Assembly: GCA_025355305.1 (NCBI GenBank)
Contig: JANXZW010000049.1
Coordinates: 1 to 64,000 of the forward strand
Direction of reading: 5' to 3'
Source of the DNA: Actinomycetes bacterium
Lineage (GTDB): Bacteria > Actinomycetota > Actinomycetes > Nanopelagicales > Nanopelagicaceae
Length of the DNA: 64,000 nucleotides
Below the pieces are notes generated by a model that worked only from the letters and a program-made list of their open reading frames with translations, was not told the origin of the DNA and made no database searches. A program made the position numbers and the translations under genes. Shown piece by piece: positions 36,448 through 48,000 of the stretch. How positions within the stretch are numbered: the first letter of the stretch is position 1; the number at the start of each line of letters is the position of its first letter.

Positions 36448-36852
36448 GTGCGAGCCGCGATTCCATTCATACTTCTCGCTCCGTGGATCTGTCGATCTGA
36501 TCTGCGCTTTCATCGAATACCCAACCGTTCGCTTCTAAGTTTGGGAGTTTTGATAGAACTCAACTCCCTCTACCCACTGCGACCCCTTCCAAGTTCTTCC
36601 TACCTGTTGGCAGCCAGTCTCTTTCTGCTAGGTTGCTTTTTGAGCTCTGCTTTCGGGGGAGCGATTGGAATGGGGGATCTCAAACTCTTTGCGCTCTCTT
36701 CGTTGCCCCTAGGCACAGTCCAGCGCTCATTTGATGCACTACTCATCGCTTGCGCCCTTGGCCTGCTGGCAGCGCTCGTCGCAAGGAAGAGAGTGATCCC
36801 ATTTGCACCCGCCCTCCTCCTCGGGACGCTATGTACCTTAGCGAGCGGATAG
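36448..36852 (+). CDS. Prepilin peptidase (A24 family), short form
   Basis: 134 residues, mostly hydrophobic with about four membrane segments. The aspartyl protease pair of the family is visible: Asp in CRSDLRFHRIPNR and the GxGD-type GMGDLKLFAL. The N-terminal methyltransferase domain of full-length PilD enzymes is absent, as in TadV/CpaA-type peptidases. It would cleave type IV prepilin-like leaders at the membrane. No pilin genes are in the window; its place between aroE and aroC is conserved in actinobacteria. GTG start. Confidence 0.85.
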   Translation: MRAAIPFILLAPWICRSDLRFHRIPNRSLLSLGVLIELNSLYPLRPLPSSSYLLAASLFLLGCFLSSAFGGAIGMGDLKLFALSSLPLGTVQRSFDALLIACALGLLAALVARKRVIPFAPALLLGTLCTLASG

Positions 36853-36900
36853 CGCTCTGTTTCTACTCGGGCAACTCTGGATTTCTGGCAGAATACCGCT

Positions 36901-38085
36901 ATGTTGAAATGGCTTACTGCTGGTGAATCACATGGTCCTGCGCTCTCCGCAATTATTGAGGGGCTGCCAGCACATATCGAGATAACTTCCGAGATGATCG
37001 ATCGAGACCTGCAAAGAAGACGCTTGGGCTACGGGCGCGGGGCGCGGCAGAACTTCGAAGCCGATCTAGTCTCTATTCTTGGCGGCGTTCGTCACGGCCA
37101 GAGTCAAGGTGGACCCATTTCGATCCAAGTGGGTAACTCTGAATGGCCTAAGTGGGAGAAGGTCATGGCAGCGGATCCAGTTCCTGAAAGTGAATTAGCA
37201 ACTCTTGCGCGCAATGCCCCCTTGACCCGCCCTCGTCCCGGTCACGCTGATCTGGTTGGGATGCAGAAATATGCCTTTAACGATGCAAGACCGATTTTGG
37301 AGAGAGCTAGTGCACGTGAGACGGCGGCGCGAGTTGCCTTAGGCGCCGTTGCTCGGGCCTTTCTGGAGCAGAGCGTGGGAATCCAAGTGATGAGTCATGT
37401 CCTAAGTATCGGGGGGGCAGGAAGTGGCGAGGAATATCTTCTCCCGAGCTTTAGTGATCGCGCCGCCATCGATGCCGATCCCGTCCGTTCCCTTGATTCA
37501 GTTGCAAGTGCGGCAATGGTCGCGGAGATTGATCGCGCACATGCTGCGGGGGATACTTTGGGTGGCGTTGTTGAGGTGCTCGCCTTCAATCTTCCAGTTG
37601 GATTGGGCTCGCACGCTCATTGGGATAGACGACTCGATGCGCGTTTGGCCGGAGCCATGATGGGGATACAGGCGATCAAGGGAGTTGAGATTGGCGACGG
37701 ATTTACGACTGCTAAGCGTTGGGGATCGGTTGCCCACGATGAGATTGAGCGGGATGGTAGCGGCAAGATCGTGCGTCGAACCGATCGTGCAGGGGGCACC
37801 GAAGGTGGAATGTCTAACGGTGAGATATTGCGCGTTCGAGCCGCTATGAAGCCAATCTCGACCGTACCGCGGGCGTTGGACACGATAGATGTGGCAACAG
37901 GGGAGCCTGCAAAGGCAATTAACCAACGTTCCGATGTCTGCGCAGTTCCAGCGGCTGGAATAGTAGCTGAGGCGATGTGCGCTCTGGTCCTTGCAGATGC
38001 AGTCCTTGAGAAATTCGGTGGAGATAGCGTCGCAGAAACTCGTCGCAATTTTCTCTCCTACGTTGCGACTCTTGAAATTAAATAG
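36901..38085 (+). CDS. aroC: Chorismate synthase
   Basis: 394 residues. Family signatures [17 protein letters not shown] near the N terminus, [34 protein letters not shown] and the [24 protein letters not shown] core with FMN-binding residues. It converts EPSP to chorismate, the branch point feeding aromatic amino acids and the PabBC protein encoded at 7451. aroK starts at the next base. Confidence 0.97.
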   Translation: MLKWLTAGESHGPALSAIIEGLPAHIEITSEMIDRDLQRRRLGYGRGARQNFEADLVSILGGVRHGQSQGGPISIQVGNSEWPKWEKVMAADPVPESELATLARNAPLTRPRPGHADLVGMQKYAFNDARPILERASARETAARVALGAVARAFLEQSVGIQVMSHVLSIGGAGSGEEYLLPSFSDRAAIDADPVRSLDSVASAAMVAEIDRAHAAGDTLGGVVEVLAFNLPVGLGSHAHWDRRLDARLAGAMMGIQAIKGVEIGDGFTTAKRWGSVAHDEIERDGSGKIVRRTDRAGGTEGGMSNGEILRVRAAMKPISTVPRALDTIDVATGEPAKAINQRSDVCAVPAAGIVAEAMCALVLADAVLEKFGGDSVAETRRNFLSYVATLEIK

Positions 38086-38601
38086 ATGTTACGTGCGATA
38101 TTCATCGGTCCTCCTGGTTCTGGAAAGAGCAGCATTGGCAAGGCCCTTTCCAGAGAATTATCTACCAGCTTTGCAGATACTGATGCCTTGATTGTTGAGC
38201 GAACGGGTCAAACTATCCCGGAGATTTTCGCAAAGTCTGGTGAGCCCGGCTTTCGAGCAATCGAACGGTCGGTGGTTTTAGAGACCTTGAATTCCAATAT
38301 TGGAGTGATCGCGCTGGGTGGTGGGGCGGTACTAGACCAGGATGTGCAGGCTGCCATCGCCGAGAGCGCGGCAGAGGTTATTTTCTTGCGGGTGGGGATT
38401 GGTAATGCCCTGACCCGCATAGGGATAAAGGGTGATAGACCTCTGGTCTCTAGCGATCCCGAAAGGCAATGGAGCGATATATTCGCTCTGCGGGAGCCAA
38501 TCTATCAACGCCTGGCAACCATAGAAATAAGTAGCGACAATAAGAAGCCTTACCAAGTGGCTCATGAATTAAAGGAGCGAATGGGGCGATCTCATGGCTA
38601 A
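38086..38601 (+). CDS. aroK: Shikimate kinase
   Basis: 171 residues. Walker A GPPGSGKSSIGKAL, shikimate-binding Asp in FADTDALIVE, Arg in GEPGFRAIER, GGGAVLD and the lid KGDRPLVS. It phosphorylates shikimate with ATP. Overlaps aroB by 8 bp. Confidence 0.95.
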   Translation: MLRAIFIGPPGSGKSSIGKALSRELSTSFADTDALIVERTGQTIPEIFAKSGEPGFRAIERSVVLETLNSNIGVIALGGGAVLDQDVQAAIAESAAEVIFLRVGIGNALTRIGIKGDRPLVSSDPERQWSDIFALREPIYQRLATIEISSDNKKPYQVAHELKERMGRSHG

Positions 38602-39652
38602 CATTTCTGTTCGAGCAGAGGTTGATTATGAAGTTCAGGTAGGCGGAGATTGGAAGATTTTCCTCGATAACATTCTTGCTTTACATAAGAAAATTCTTCT
38701 CATCGCGCCAAGTTTTATCGTAGAGGCTGCCTCGCTACAGGCGATTACTAGGGCTGGCAATCTCTTCCTCTTCGTTACACCAGATGGAGAGGCACAGAAA
38801 GATTTCCTAACCTTGGAGAGGATCTGGACTCTCCTTGGAAGAGAAGAGTTTGGAAGAACCGATGCGATAGTTGCGATTGGTGGGGGAGCGACGACCGATC
38901 TCGGCGGCTTTGCGGCGGCCACCTGGTTGCGTGGCATTGCGTGGTACGCAATCCCAACGACTCTAGCAGGAATGGTCGATGCATCAGTCGGAGGTAAAAC
39001 TGGGATCAATACCAGCGCAGGAAAGAATTTGGTGGGGTCCTTCTACTCTCCGCGAGCGGTTTGTGCAGATATTTCTTGGTTGAACTCGCTCTCTGATCGA
39101 GATTTTTCTGCTGGCCTCGCCGAGGTGATAAAGGTTGGGTATATCCGTGATCTCTCTATCCTCGAAATTCTGCAGAGCGCCGAGGGAATCTCGGGGGCTA
39201 GGGCTGCGGCTTTGCAACTTGTCTCTAAGAGCGTCGCTGTGAAGTCAAGCGTTGTCTCCGCTGATTTCAAGGAGGGCAGGCTCCGCGAAATTTTGAATTT
39301 CGGCCACACCTTAGGTCATGCACTTGAGAAGAGTTCGGCTTATTCTTTACGACACGGAGAAGCGGTCTCCGTCGGCCTGCATTTTGCAGCCCTTTTGAGC
39401 GAGAGTGAGTTGGAGCTGAGCGGCGAAGTAACTCTCCAGTTGCGATCCCTGCTTGCGAAATTCGGGCTGCCTGTTGGAGTGGAGCAGGGAAGCTACGATT
39501 TTGAGGAGCTGCTCTCCCTCATGAAGGGTGATAAGAAGAGTCGCGACGGTCAAATTCGTTTTATCGGAGTGAAGTCTCCGGGAGAGCCGGGCTGGATCGA
39601 TTCGGCGACACCCGAACTTCTGCGGGCTTGCTATGAGAAGATACTCCAGTGA
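38594..39652 (+). CDS. aroB: 3-dehydroquinate synthase
   Basis: 352 residues. NAD-binding VAIGGGATTDLGGFAAATWLRGI, the PTTLAGMVDASVGGKTGIN segment, and metal ligands in the C-terminal half (ILNFGHTLGHALEK, LRHGEAVSVGLHFAA). It cyclises DAHP, the second shikimate-pathway step. Overlaps aroQ by 4 bp. Confidence 0.96.
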   Translation: MANISVRAEVDYEVQVGGDWKIFLDNILALHKKILLIAPSFIVEAASLQAITRAGNLFLFVTPDGEAQKDFLTLERIWTLLGREEFGRTDAIVAIGGGATTDLGGFAAATWLRGIAWYAIPTTLAGMVDASVGGKTGINTSAGKNLVGSFYSPRAVCADISWLNSLSDRDFSAGLAEVIKVGYIRDLSILEILQSAEGISGARAAALQLVSKSVAVKSSVVSADFKEGRLREILNFGHTLGHALEKSSAYSLRHGEAVSVGLHFAALLSESELELSGEVTLQLRSLLAKFGLPVGVEQGSYDFEELLSLMKGDKKSRDGQIRFIGVKSPGEPGWIDSATPELLRACYEKILQ

Positions 39653-40089
39653 GTGGCTCCCGAAAGATTTTGGTTCTTAATGGACCCAACTTGGACCGTC
39701 TGGATCTGCGCGACTCATTAATCTACGGCAGCATGAATTTCGCGCAATTGACTGACTTCATCTTCACTAGTGCCAAGGCTTTGGACTTAAATGTAGAAGT
39801 TCGCCAAAGCAACTCTGAGGTCGAAATTATCGGCTGGCTGCATGAGGCGGCTGATGGCGAGAATCCGGTTATTCTCAATCCCGCAGCTTTCACCCACTAC
39901 TCGTATGCGATTCGCGATGCTGCAGCGATGCTGCCTTCGCCGTTGATAGAAGTTCATCTCAGCAATCCATTGGCGCGCGAGGAGTTTCGACATACCTCGG
40001 TCATTTCGGGTGTGGCACAGGGCACTATCGGCGGATTTGGCCCCGATTCTTACCGGCTGGCACTTATCGCGATGAAAGAGATGATCTAA
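39649..40089 (+). CDS. aroQ: Type II 3-dehydroquinate dehydratase
   Basis: 146 residues. [18 protein letters not shown] carries the catalytic Arg and Tyr of the flexible loop; [31 protein letters not shown] and the histidine in [19 protein letters not shown] follow. Type II enzymes form dodecamers and dehydrate 3-dehydroquinate. The aroF/aroG DAHP synthase and aroA genes are not in the window. Confidence 0.94.
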   Translation: MSGSRKILVLNGPNLDRLDLRDSLIYGSMNFAQLTDFIFTSAKALDLNVEVRQSNSEVEIIGWLHEAADGENPVILNPAAFTHYSYAIRDAAAMLPSPLIEVHLSNPLAREEFRHTSVISGVAQGTIGGFGPDSYRLALIAMKEMI

Positions 40090-40109
40090 CCTTCAGGTAT
40101 CCTGCCCCA

Positions 40110-40673
40110 ATGGCTACTACAAATGACCTTAAGAACGGCATGACTCTGGAAATAGAGGCAAAGCTGTGGACCGTCGTCGAGTTTCAACATGTGAAGCCAG
40201 GCAAGGGTCCAGCCTTTGTGCGTACCAAATTGAAATTGGTTCCTGGTGGAAAGGTGGTGGAGCGAACTTTCAACGCTGGTGTGAAGGTGGAAGTGGCTCA
40301 AGTGGAGAAGCGCGATATGCAATTCCTCTATCGCGATGGAGAAGGTTTTATCTTTATGGATACCCAGAATTACGATCAGATCTCAATTAGTCCAGAAGTA
40401 GTCGGGGATGCTGCAGATTACATGCTCGAAAATGTGGAAGCGGTCGTCGCTGTCCACGAAGGCAATCCCCTCTATATCGAACTCCCTGCCTCGGTTGAAT
40501 TGACTATTACTTACACTGAGCCAGGCCTACAGGGGGACCGCTCCTCAGGTGGAACTAAGCCCGCCACCGTTGAAACCGGCATCCAGATTCAAGTTCCACT
40601 CTTTATCAAGCAAGATGAGAAAGTTCTTGTTGATACGCGTACAGGTGCTTACCTGGGTCGCGCCAGTTCTTAG
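40110..40673 (+). CDS. efp: Elongation factor P
   Basis: 187 residues, three-domain EF-P. The tip loop reads [15 protein letters not shown] with lysine at the position modified in some bacteria; the C-terminal signature [24 protein letters not shown] is intact. It relieves ribosome stalling at proline runs. The pepQ gene often found between aroQ and efp is absent. Confidence 0.95.
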   Translation: MATTNDLKNGMTLEIEAKLWTVVEFQHVKPGKGPAFVRTKLKLVPGGKVVERTFNAGVKVEVAQVEKRDMQFLYRDGEGFIFMDTQNYDQISISPEVVGDAADYMLENVEAVVAVHEGNPLYIELPASVELTITYTEPGLQGDRSSGGTKPATVETGIQIQVPLFIKQDEKVLVDTRTGAYLGRASS

Positions 40674-40682
40674 TCGTCCACT

Positions 40683-41093
40683 GTGAGCGCGAGACGTAAG
40701 GCGCGAAAACGCGCACTAGACATCCTCTTCGAAGCGGATATGCGCGCCGCCTCGCCACTTGCTCTGCTCGAAGAGCGTTCGATTGATGAAATTTCTGAGG
40801 CCGAATATGCTCGCGTTTTAGTTTCAGGCGTAACAACTCACCAAGCCAAGATTGACGAGTTGATTCACACCTACGCCGAAGGCTGGGACATGGATCGAAT
40901 GCCGGTGATAGACCGCAACCTATTACGGATCGCTCTTTATGAGATCCTTTGGAATGGCGATTTGGATGACCAGATCGCCGTCTCTGAAGCTGTTGAAATT
41001 GCTCAGGAGCTCTCCACCAAGGATTCGGCCGCCTATATCAACGGAATTCTGGGAAGAGTGATCCTTTTGAAGTCGGTCATCTCCCTTTCTTGA
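40683..41093 (+). CDS. nusB: Transcription antitermination factor NusB
   Basis: 136 residues, all-helical. ARRKARKRALDILFEADMR at the N terminus and IDRNLLRIALYEIL, AVSEAVEIAQELSTKDSAAYINGILGRV at the C terminus are typical. It binds boxA RNA with NusE/S10 during rRNA transcription. GTG start 9 bp after efp. Confidence 0.94.
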   Translation: MSARRKARKRALDILFEADMRAASPLALLEERSIDEISEAEYARVLVSGVTTHQAKIDELIHTYAEGWDMDRMPVIDRNLLRIALYEILWNGDLDDQIAVSEAVEIAQELSTKDSAAYINGILGRVILLKSVISLS

Positions 41094-41130
41094 AGCTGCT
41101 GTTAGACTCTCTCCGTAAGCTATATACATT

Positions 41131-41166
41131 CCTTTAACTGGCGTCCTGTGAGGCGGCGAAGGAGAT
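41131..41166 (+). promoter_or_regulatory. PyrR-binding RNA leader overlapping the pyrR ribosome site
   Basis: TCCTGTGAGGC at 41144-41154 matches the PyrR-binding loop consensus UCCNGNGAGGY. It is flanked by a partial stem: CCTT (41131-41134) can pair with AAGG (41159-41162), which is part of the pyrR Shine-Dalgarno AAGGAG at 41159-41164. PyrR bound to UMP could therefore hide the ribosome site, a translational switch like that described in mycobacteria, rather than the transcription attenuator of Bacillus; no terminator stem is seen. Confidence 0.6.
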
Positions 41167-41169
41167 TTG

Positions 41170-41691
41170 ATGGGCATAGTGCTGGATCAAAGCGAGATTG
41201 AACGTTCGCTCAAACGCATCGCACACGAGATTATTGAACGCAATCACGGATTAGATTCTGTCATTCTCTTAGGAATCCCAACGCGCGGAGTAACGATGGC
41301 CCACCGAATTGGGGCGCTCCTTGGTTTGATTGAGAAAGCAGTGCCAGTTGGAACACTGGATATAACTATGTTTCGCGATGATCTACGTCTTCGCCCACCA
41401 CGTGCGCTGCTTCCAACTCAGATTCCAGCCGGTGGTCTTGAGGGGCGGGACCTTGTCTTGGTAGACGATGTCCTCTTCTCTGGCAGAACCATTCGTGCTG
41501 CCCTCGATGCAATTGGAGAGTTAGGTAGACCAAATTCGGTACAACTCGCTGTTCTCATTGATCGGGGCCACCGCAAACTTCCAATCCGAGCCGACTATGT
41601 GGGAAAGAATATTCCCACCAATCTGCGCGAGAATGTAAAGGTGCAACTTCTAGAAATCGACGGCAACGATCGGGTTGAGGTGAGTCTCTAG
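41170..41691 (+). CDS. pyrR: Pyrimidine operon regulator PyrR / uracil phosphoribosyltransferase
   Basis: 173 residues from ATG 41170 (TTG 41167 also in frame; AAGGAG 5 bases before ATG favours ATG). [16 protein letters not shown], the PRPP loop [19 protein letters not shown] and the basic RNA-binding face are typical. It binds UMP and leader RNA and often has weak UPRTase activity. It is the first gene of the UMP operon, with a matching RNA site just upstream. Shares one base with pyrB. Confidence 0.94.
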   Translation: MGIVLDQSEIERSLKRIAHEIIERNHGLDSVILLGIPTRGVTMAHRIGALLGLIEKAVPVGTLDITMFRDDLRLRPPRALLPTQIPAGGLEGRDLVLVDDVLFSGRTIRAALDAIGELGRPNSVQLAVLIDRGHRKLPIRADYVGKNIPTNLRENVKVQLLEIDGNDRVEVSL

Positions 41692-42650
41692 TGCGCGGTT
41701 CCCACCTTCTCTCGATAGCAGACCTTTCTCGGCTTGAAGTTCTTGAGGTACTAGATACCGCGCGGGAATTGGCACGCATTACGGATGGGGGAATACGAAA
41801 GTTGCCCACCCTGCGGGGTCGTACTGTGGTGAATCTATTCTTTGAAGATTCAACGAGGACTCGTTTGAGTTTTGAAGCTGCTGCCAAGAGACTCTCTGCT
41901 GAGATCATTAATTTCTCCGCAAAAGGCTCAAGCGTCAGCAAAGGTGAGTCGCTGAAGGATACAGCGCAGACACTTGAGGCCATGGGGGCGGAGCTAATGA
42001 TTATTCGTCACTCTGCATCTGGTGCAGCGCTAAGGCTGGCAGAGTCTGGTTGGGTAAAATCGCATATCGTCAACGCGGGCGACGGAATGCACGAGCACCC
42101 GACTCAAGCGCTTCTGGACGCGTACTCCATGAGAGAGCATTTTCCGGAACACGATCGCGATTTCTCGGGTTTGCGTGTTGGAATTGTAGGAGACATTCTG
42201 CATTCACGCGTGGCGCGAAGCAATGTTCTTCTCTTAACTACCCTCGGCGCGCAGGTGGTGTTGATCGCCCCACCTACCTTGCTGCCAATTGCTATTGATC
42301 AGTGGCCTGTGGAAGTTTCCTATAACCTAGATTCAGAGATTCGTTCTCTCGATGCCATCATGATGTTACGGGTTCAAGCCGAGAGAATGAAGGATGCCTT
42401 CTTCCCAAGTGAGAGAGAGTACGCCCGCGATTACGGACTTGTTGGTGCTCGCCTCAAGGAGCTCAAGGAGAGCGCGATCATCATGCACCCAGGACCAATG
42501 AATCGCGGTTTAGAGATCTCAGCGCAGAGCGCGGACTGTCGACAATCCGTGATTCTGGAACAGGTTGCAAATGGAGTACTCGTTCGAATGGCCGTGCTCT
42601 ATTTATTGATGGGTGGGGCACCAATTCCAACAGGGGGCATGCTTATATGA
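41691..42650 (+). CDS. pyrB: Aspartate carbamoyltransferase catalytic subunit
   Basis: 319 residues. Carbamoyl-phosphate site [35 protein letters not shown] and [13 protein letters not shown] are present. It commits carbamoyl phosphate to pyrimidine synthesis. No pyrI regulatory subunit gene is nearby. GTG start; 4-bp overlap with pyrC. Confidence 0.96.
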   Translation: MRGSHLLSIADLSRLEVLEVLDTARELARITDGGIRKLPTLRGRTVVNLFFEDSTRTRLSFEAAAKRLSAEIINFSAKGSSVSKGESLKDTAQTLEAMGAELMIIRHSASGAALRLAESGWVKSHIVNAGDGMHEHPTQALLDAYSMREHFPEHDRDFSGLRVGIVGDILHSRVARSNVLLLTTLGAQVVLIAPPTLLPIAIDQWPVEVSYNLDSEIRSLDAIMMLRVQAERMKDAFFPSEREYARDYGLVGARLKELKESAIIMHPGPMNRGLEISAQSADCRQSVILEQVANGVLVRMAVLYLLMGGAPIPTGGMLI

Positions 42651-43948
42651 ACGATTCATCCTTCATACTCAAAAACGTTATCCATGTCGACGGCACTCGT
42701 GTCGAGTTAGAAGTGAGGCAGGGGCGGGTTACCAGGATCGCGAATGAGCTGGCGGCGGAGCTGCCCGTGATCGAAGGGAAGAACTATCTTCTCCTTCCCG
42801 GCCTGGTAGACCTACACACCCATCTTCGTGAACCTGGAAGAGAGAGTTCTGAAACCGTGCTCTCGGGGAGTCAGGCCGCTGTTAAAGGGGGATTCACGGC
42901 TATCAGCGCGATGGCCAATACCTCTCCGGTGGCTGATACTGCGGGAGTAGTGGAACAAGTTGCCCGACTCGGTCGAGAAGCTGGACTCTGCGATGTATTC
43001 CCCATCGGCGCGGTCACCGTTGGGCTGCAGGGTGATCGCTTGGCTGAGCTCTCTGCCATGGCGCATTCGGCGGCGCGTGTTCGAATATTCAGTGATGATG
43101 GTCATTGTGTGAGTGATCCACTTCTTATGCGCCGCGCGCTGGAATATGTAAAGAGTTTTGGAGGAATCATTGCGCAACACGCAGAAGAGCCTAAACTCAC
43201 CGTTGATGCCCAAATGCATGAAGGAAGTGTTTCCAGTCGCTTAGGTTTAAAAGGCTGGCCTGCTGTGGCGGAGGAAGCGATTATTGCTCGTGACATTCTC
43301 ATGGCTCACTATGTTGGAAGTCGTCTACATATCTGTCACCTCACCACCAAGGGTGGAGTAGAACTGGTGCGCTGGGCCAAGAGCCAGGGTATTGCTGTGA
43401 GCGCGGAGGTGACCCCGCATCACTTGCTCTTGACCGACGAGTCGGTAGTTAGTTATGACCCGGTCTACAAAGTGAATCCTCCGCTGCGAACTCAATCTGA
43501 TGTTCTCGCCTTACGTGAGGCACTGGCTGACGGAACAATTGATATTGTCGCCACCGACCATGCCCCGCATCCGAGTGAAGCTAAGGATTGCGAGTGGAGC
43601 GCGGCGGCCTTTGGAATGTTGGGGTTAGAGACAGCCCTCTCGGTGGTAGTGGAAACAATGATAGATACTGGCCTCATGAATTGGCAGACCCTGGTCAATC
43701 GCATGTCAACGAAGCCTGCCTCTATTGGCGGTTACCTCGACCATGGCTCTATCGCCGTAGGGCAGGCAGCCAACTTTATCCTGGTAAATCCGCAAGAACG
43801 TTGGACCGTGGATAGAAGCAAGTTGTTATCAAGAAGTAGGAATACTCCTTTTCACAATCTCTCTCTTCCTGCGACAGTGATGGACACCTTCTTTCATGGC
43901 GTTCACGTGCTTCGCGCTGGAGAATTAACGGGGCTTAAGCATGAGTAA
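42647..43948 (+). CDS. pyrC: Dihydroorotase
   Basis: 433 residues, amidohydrolase class I type. Metal ligands in [15 protein letters not shown], a later [10 protein letters not shown] and [16 protein letters not shown] (catalytic Asp). It closes carbamoyl aspartate to dihydroorotate. Overlaps carA by 8 bp. Confidence 0.96.
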   Translation: MNDSSFILKNVIHVDGTRVELEVRQGRVTRIANELAAELPVIEGKNYLLLPGLVDLHTHLREPGRESSETVLSGSQAAVKGGFTAISAMANTSPVADTAGVVEQVARLGREAGLCDVFPIGAVTVGLQGDRLAELSAMAHSAARVRIFSDDGHCVSDPLLMRRALEYVKSFGGIIAQHAEEPKLTVDAQMHEGSVSSRLGLKGWPAVAEEAIIARDILMAHYVGSRLHICHLTTKGGVELVRWAKSQGIAVSAEVTPHHLLLTDESVVSYDPVYKVNPPLRTQSDVLALREALADGTIDIVATDHAPHPSEAKDCEWSAAAFGMLGLETALSVVVETMIDTGLMNWQTLVNRMSTKPASIGGYLDHGSIAVGQAANFILVNPQERWTVDRSKLLSRSRNTPFHNLSLPATVMDTFFHGVHVLRAGELTGLKHE

Positions 43949-45098
43949 GGCTTTCCTAGTTTTTGATGACGGCGCGATCTTTCAGGGCATCAGTTGGGCT
44001 TCCCGTGGGGAGACTTACGGCGAAGCGGTCTTTTCAACGGGAATGACCGGGTACCAAGAGACGCTTACCGATCCCTCGTATCACAAGCAGGTGGTTATTA
44101 TGACGGCGCCTCATATCGGCAACACAGGCATGAACGAGATCGATATGGAATCGGAGAGGATTTGGGTGGCGGGATTTGTCGTTCGAAACCCTTCACCGCG
44201 CGTCAGTAACTGGCGTTCGCAATCGTCTCTGGAAGAGGAGTTGGTGAAAGCGGGCGTTGTTGGCATTCAAGGAGTGGATACCCGAGCAATTACTCGTCAT
44301 TTAAGGGATCGTGGTGCGATGCGAGTGGGAATTTTCTCTGGTACCGACTACCCACGAGATGAGATGGTTATTAGAGTACGGAGCACTAGTGCGATGTCCG
44401 GAGCATTTCTCGCCGATGAGGTAACAACGAGCACTCGATATGTAGTCAATCCTCCTGAAGGAACCCCGGTTAAATTTCGAGTAGCGGCCCTTGATCTGGG
44501 AATTAAGCGAGCAACACCTCGTTCCATGTCTGAACGCGGAATGGAAGTCACTGTTTATCCATTGGGGACGACGGCTACGCAGATCATGGAGAGCTCCCCT
44601 GATGGACTCTTCATATCAAATGGCCCGGGAGATCCGGCAACGATGACACAGGTTGTCGATCTAGTGCGCACTTTCTTGATCGAGGAGATTCCAGTCTTTG
44701 GTATCTGCTTCGGCCACCAAATTTTGGGACGCGCTCTGGGGTTTGATACCTATAAGTTGCCCTTTGGACACCGGGGAATCAACCAACCCGTCAAGAATCT
44801 GAAGAGTGGCAAGGTCGAAATCACCGCACATAACCACGGCTTCGCGGTTGAAGCGCCGTTGGATAGTAATTTTCGTACCGTGTTTGGAGCAGGCTTCGTA
44901 AGCCATATCTGTCTCAATGATGGAGTTGTCGAAGGGCTCGAACTCCTGGAGCGTCCAGCTTTTAGCGTGCAGTACCACCCAGAATCAGCGGCTGGGCCTC
45001 ATGATGCGGCCTACCTTTTCGATCACTTTGCCGATCTTATGACTAGGTTCCAGAGCGCTAAGGCTCACGACAAGAAATTGCAGGTTAAAAATGGCTAG
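43941..45098 (+). CDS. carA: Carbamoyl-phosphate synthase small (glutaminase) subunit
   Basis: 385 residues. N-terminal CPSase small-chain domain ([22 protein letters not shown]) and a class I glutaminase domain with [14 protein letters not shown] (nucleophile Cys) and [13 protein letters not shown] (His/Glu). It supplies ammonia to CarB. Serves both arginine and pyrimidine synthesis, but here is embedded in the pyr operon. Overlaps carB by 8 bp. Confidence 0.96.
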   Translation: MSKAFLVFDDGAIFQGISWASRGETYGEAVFSTGMTGYQETLTDPSYHKQVVIMTAPHIGNTGMNEIDMESERIWVAGFVVRNPSPRVSNWRSQSSLEEELVKAGVVGIQGVDTRAITRHLRDRGAMRVGIFSGTDYPRDEMVIRVRSTSAMSGAFLADEVTTSTRYVVNPPEGTPVKFRVAALDLGIKRATPRSMSERGMEVTVYPLGTTATQIMESSPDGLFISNGPGDPATMTQVVDLVRTFLIEEIPVFGICFGHQILGRALGFDTYKLPFGHRGINQPVKNLKSGKVEITAHNHGFAVEAPLDSNFRTVFGAGFVSHICLNDGVVEGLELLERPAFSVQYHPESAAGPHDAAYLFDHFADLMTRFQSAKAHDKKLQVKNG

Positions 45099-48000
45099 GG
45101 ATACCAGTATTGAATCGGTTTTAGTTATTGGATCTGGGCCCATCGTTATTGGTCAAGCCTGCGAGTTTGACTATTCGGGCGTGCAAGCCTGTCGGGTTCT
45201 CCGTGAAGAGGGCATTCGCGTAATTCTCATCAACTCTAATCCAGCAACAATAATGACGGATCCAGAGTTTGCCGATGCAACCTACATTGAGCCGATCACT
45301 CCAGAATTCATTGAGAAGATTATGGAGATTGAACGTCCCTCGGCCCTGCTCGCCACCCTTGGGGGACAGACGGCTCTTAATGCCGCCATGGCGCTTCATG
45401 CTCGTGGCTCTTTTGAAAAATTCGGAGTTCGGTTGATCGGCGCCAATGTTGAGGCCATTAAACGCGGAGAAGATCGTGAGATCTTTAAAACAATCGTTGA
45501 GAAGGTTGGGGGAGAGTCAGCCAAGTCGCGCATCTGCCACTCAATGTCAGAGTGCTTAGCAGCCGCTGCGCATCTTAATTATCCTGTTGTCGTCCGCCCA
45601 TCATTCACAATGGGAGGCCTTGGCTCGGGAATCGCTTTCTCTGAGAGCGAGTTGGAACTCATTGCAGGTGCGGGTTTACGCCACAGTCCTACTAATGAAG
45701 TATTACTTGAAGAGTCGATTTTAGGATGGAAAGAGTTCGAGCTGGAAGTGATGCGCGATCATCGCGATAACGTGGTGATTGTTTGCAGCATTGAAAATGT
45801 CGACCCCATGGGGGTGCATACCGGCGATTCCATCACAGTCGCACCCGCGCTGACTCTCACGGATGTCGAATACCAGCGTCTACGCGATCTCTCGATCGAG
45901 ATTATCCGAGAGGTGGGAGTAGAGACAGGCGGCTGCAATATCCAATTTGCGGTAAATCCAAATGACGGTCGCATCATCGTCATTGAGATGAACCCACGCG
46001 TTTCCCGCTCCTCAGCACTCGCATCTAAGGCAACTGGTTTCCCGATCGCGAAAATTGCGACGAAGTTGGCGATTGGTTACACCTTAGATGAGATTGAGAA
46101 CGACATCACTAAAAGCACCCCAGCTTCCTTTGAGCCGACCCTTGATTACATTGTCGTCAAAGTTCCACGTTTTGCATTTGAAAAATTTCCCGAGGCTGAT
46201 CCACGGCTAACAACCACGATGAAATCGGTAGGCGAAGCCATGGCAATGGGTCGCTCCTTTGCAGAGGCCTTGCAGAAGGCCTTGCGCTCTTTAGAAAAGA
46301 AGGGGAGTACTTTTTCCTGGCAAGTGGAGGGTGAATCCCTCGAATCTCTCCTCAATAATGTTGGAATTCCCACCGAATGGCGGCTACAACAAGTGCAACG
46401 GGCGCTTTGGCTTGGTGCCACCATCGAACAGGTGCACTCGATTAGCAAAATTGATCCCTGGTTTCTCGCCCAGATTCAAGAGATTAACACTTTGGCCGCT
46501 GAAATTGCCGCCGCCGGGATTCTTGATGCGCAAATATTGCGCAAGGCAAAGATTAATGGGTTCTCCGATGCTCAGATCGGAGAGCTTCGTTCGACCAATG
46601 AAATTGAAATTCGTGCCGAGAGAGGGATGGCAAATATCCACCCTGTCTTTAAAATGGTTGACACCTGTGCAGCGGAGTTCAATTCCGTTACACCTTATTA
46701 TTACTCTTCTTATGATTTAGAGAGCGAAGTGCTACCTCGATCTAAGCCAGCGGTTATCATTTTGGGTAGCGGTCCAAATCGGATTGGTCAGGGCTTGGAG
46801 TTCGATTATTCTTGTGTGCACGCCGCTTTTGCCCTCCGCGAGGCAGGCTTTGAAACCATCATGATTAACTGCAACCCCGAGACCGTTTCTACAGATTACG
46901 ACACCTCGGATCGGCTTTACTTCGAACCACTGACCCTCGAGGATGTGCTCGAAGTGGTCTTAGCAGAATCTGCTGCAGGGCCAGTTCTTGGAGTAATTGC
47001 ACAACTTGGAGGCCAGACTCCCCTCGGCTTAGCGCGCGGACTCCTGGAAGCTGGTGTGACGATTTTAGGAACGAGCCCACACGCTATTGATATGGCAGAG
47101 GATCGTGGTGAATTTGGCCGCGTTCTTCAGGAGAATGGACTCAATGCTCCTAAGTTTGGCCTGGCACGTTCATATGAAGAGGCCGTTAAGGTCGCCGCTG
47201 AGATTTCTTACCCAGTTCTCGTGCGCCCTTCGTTTGTCCTTGGTGGACGCGGTATGGAGATCGTTTACGATGACGAATCCCTGCAGGGTTTCATCGAAAA
47301 GGCTACTGAGATCACCCCTAACCAACCAGTTCTTATCGACCGGTTCCTCGATGATGCGATTGAGATAGACGTCGATGCCCTCTTTGATGGTGAACAACTC
47401 TATATGGCAGGAATTATGGAGCACATTGAAGAGGCTGGTATTCACTCTGGTGATTCGGCCTGCGTGCTTCCCAGCATATCTCTGTCAACGGCAAAGTTAG
47501 CGGAGATTCAGACCGCTACCGAGAAGATTGCCCGTGGTGTGAACGTGCGCGGTCTGATTAATATCCAATTTGCGATTTCCAGAGGGGATGGAATTCTTTA
47601 TGTTCTTGAAGCAAATCCTCGTGCCTCACGCACTGTCCCCTTCGTATCAAAGTCAACCGGGATTCCACTAGCAAAAGCAGCCGCTCTGATCTCAATTGGC
47701 CGAACAATCGCCGAACTGCGCGAAAGTGGGCTGCTTCCCTTTGCTGGTGATGGCATTGCATTTGCAATGTGCGTGAAAGAGGCGGTTCTTCCGTGGAATC
47801 GATTCCGACGTATTGATGGAACAGGGGTTGATTCCGTGTTGGGGCCTGAGATGCGTTCCACAGGTGAAGTGATGGGAATTGCTGAAACATTTGGTGAGGC
47901 TTACGCGAAGAGTCAGACCGCCTCATTCGGAGCCCTGCCACGTGCTGGAAATGTCTTCCTATCCTTGTCAGAGCGCGATAAGCAGGCGAGTGTTGAACCA

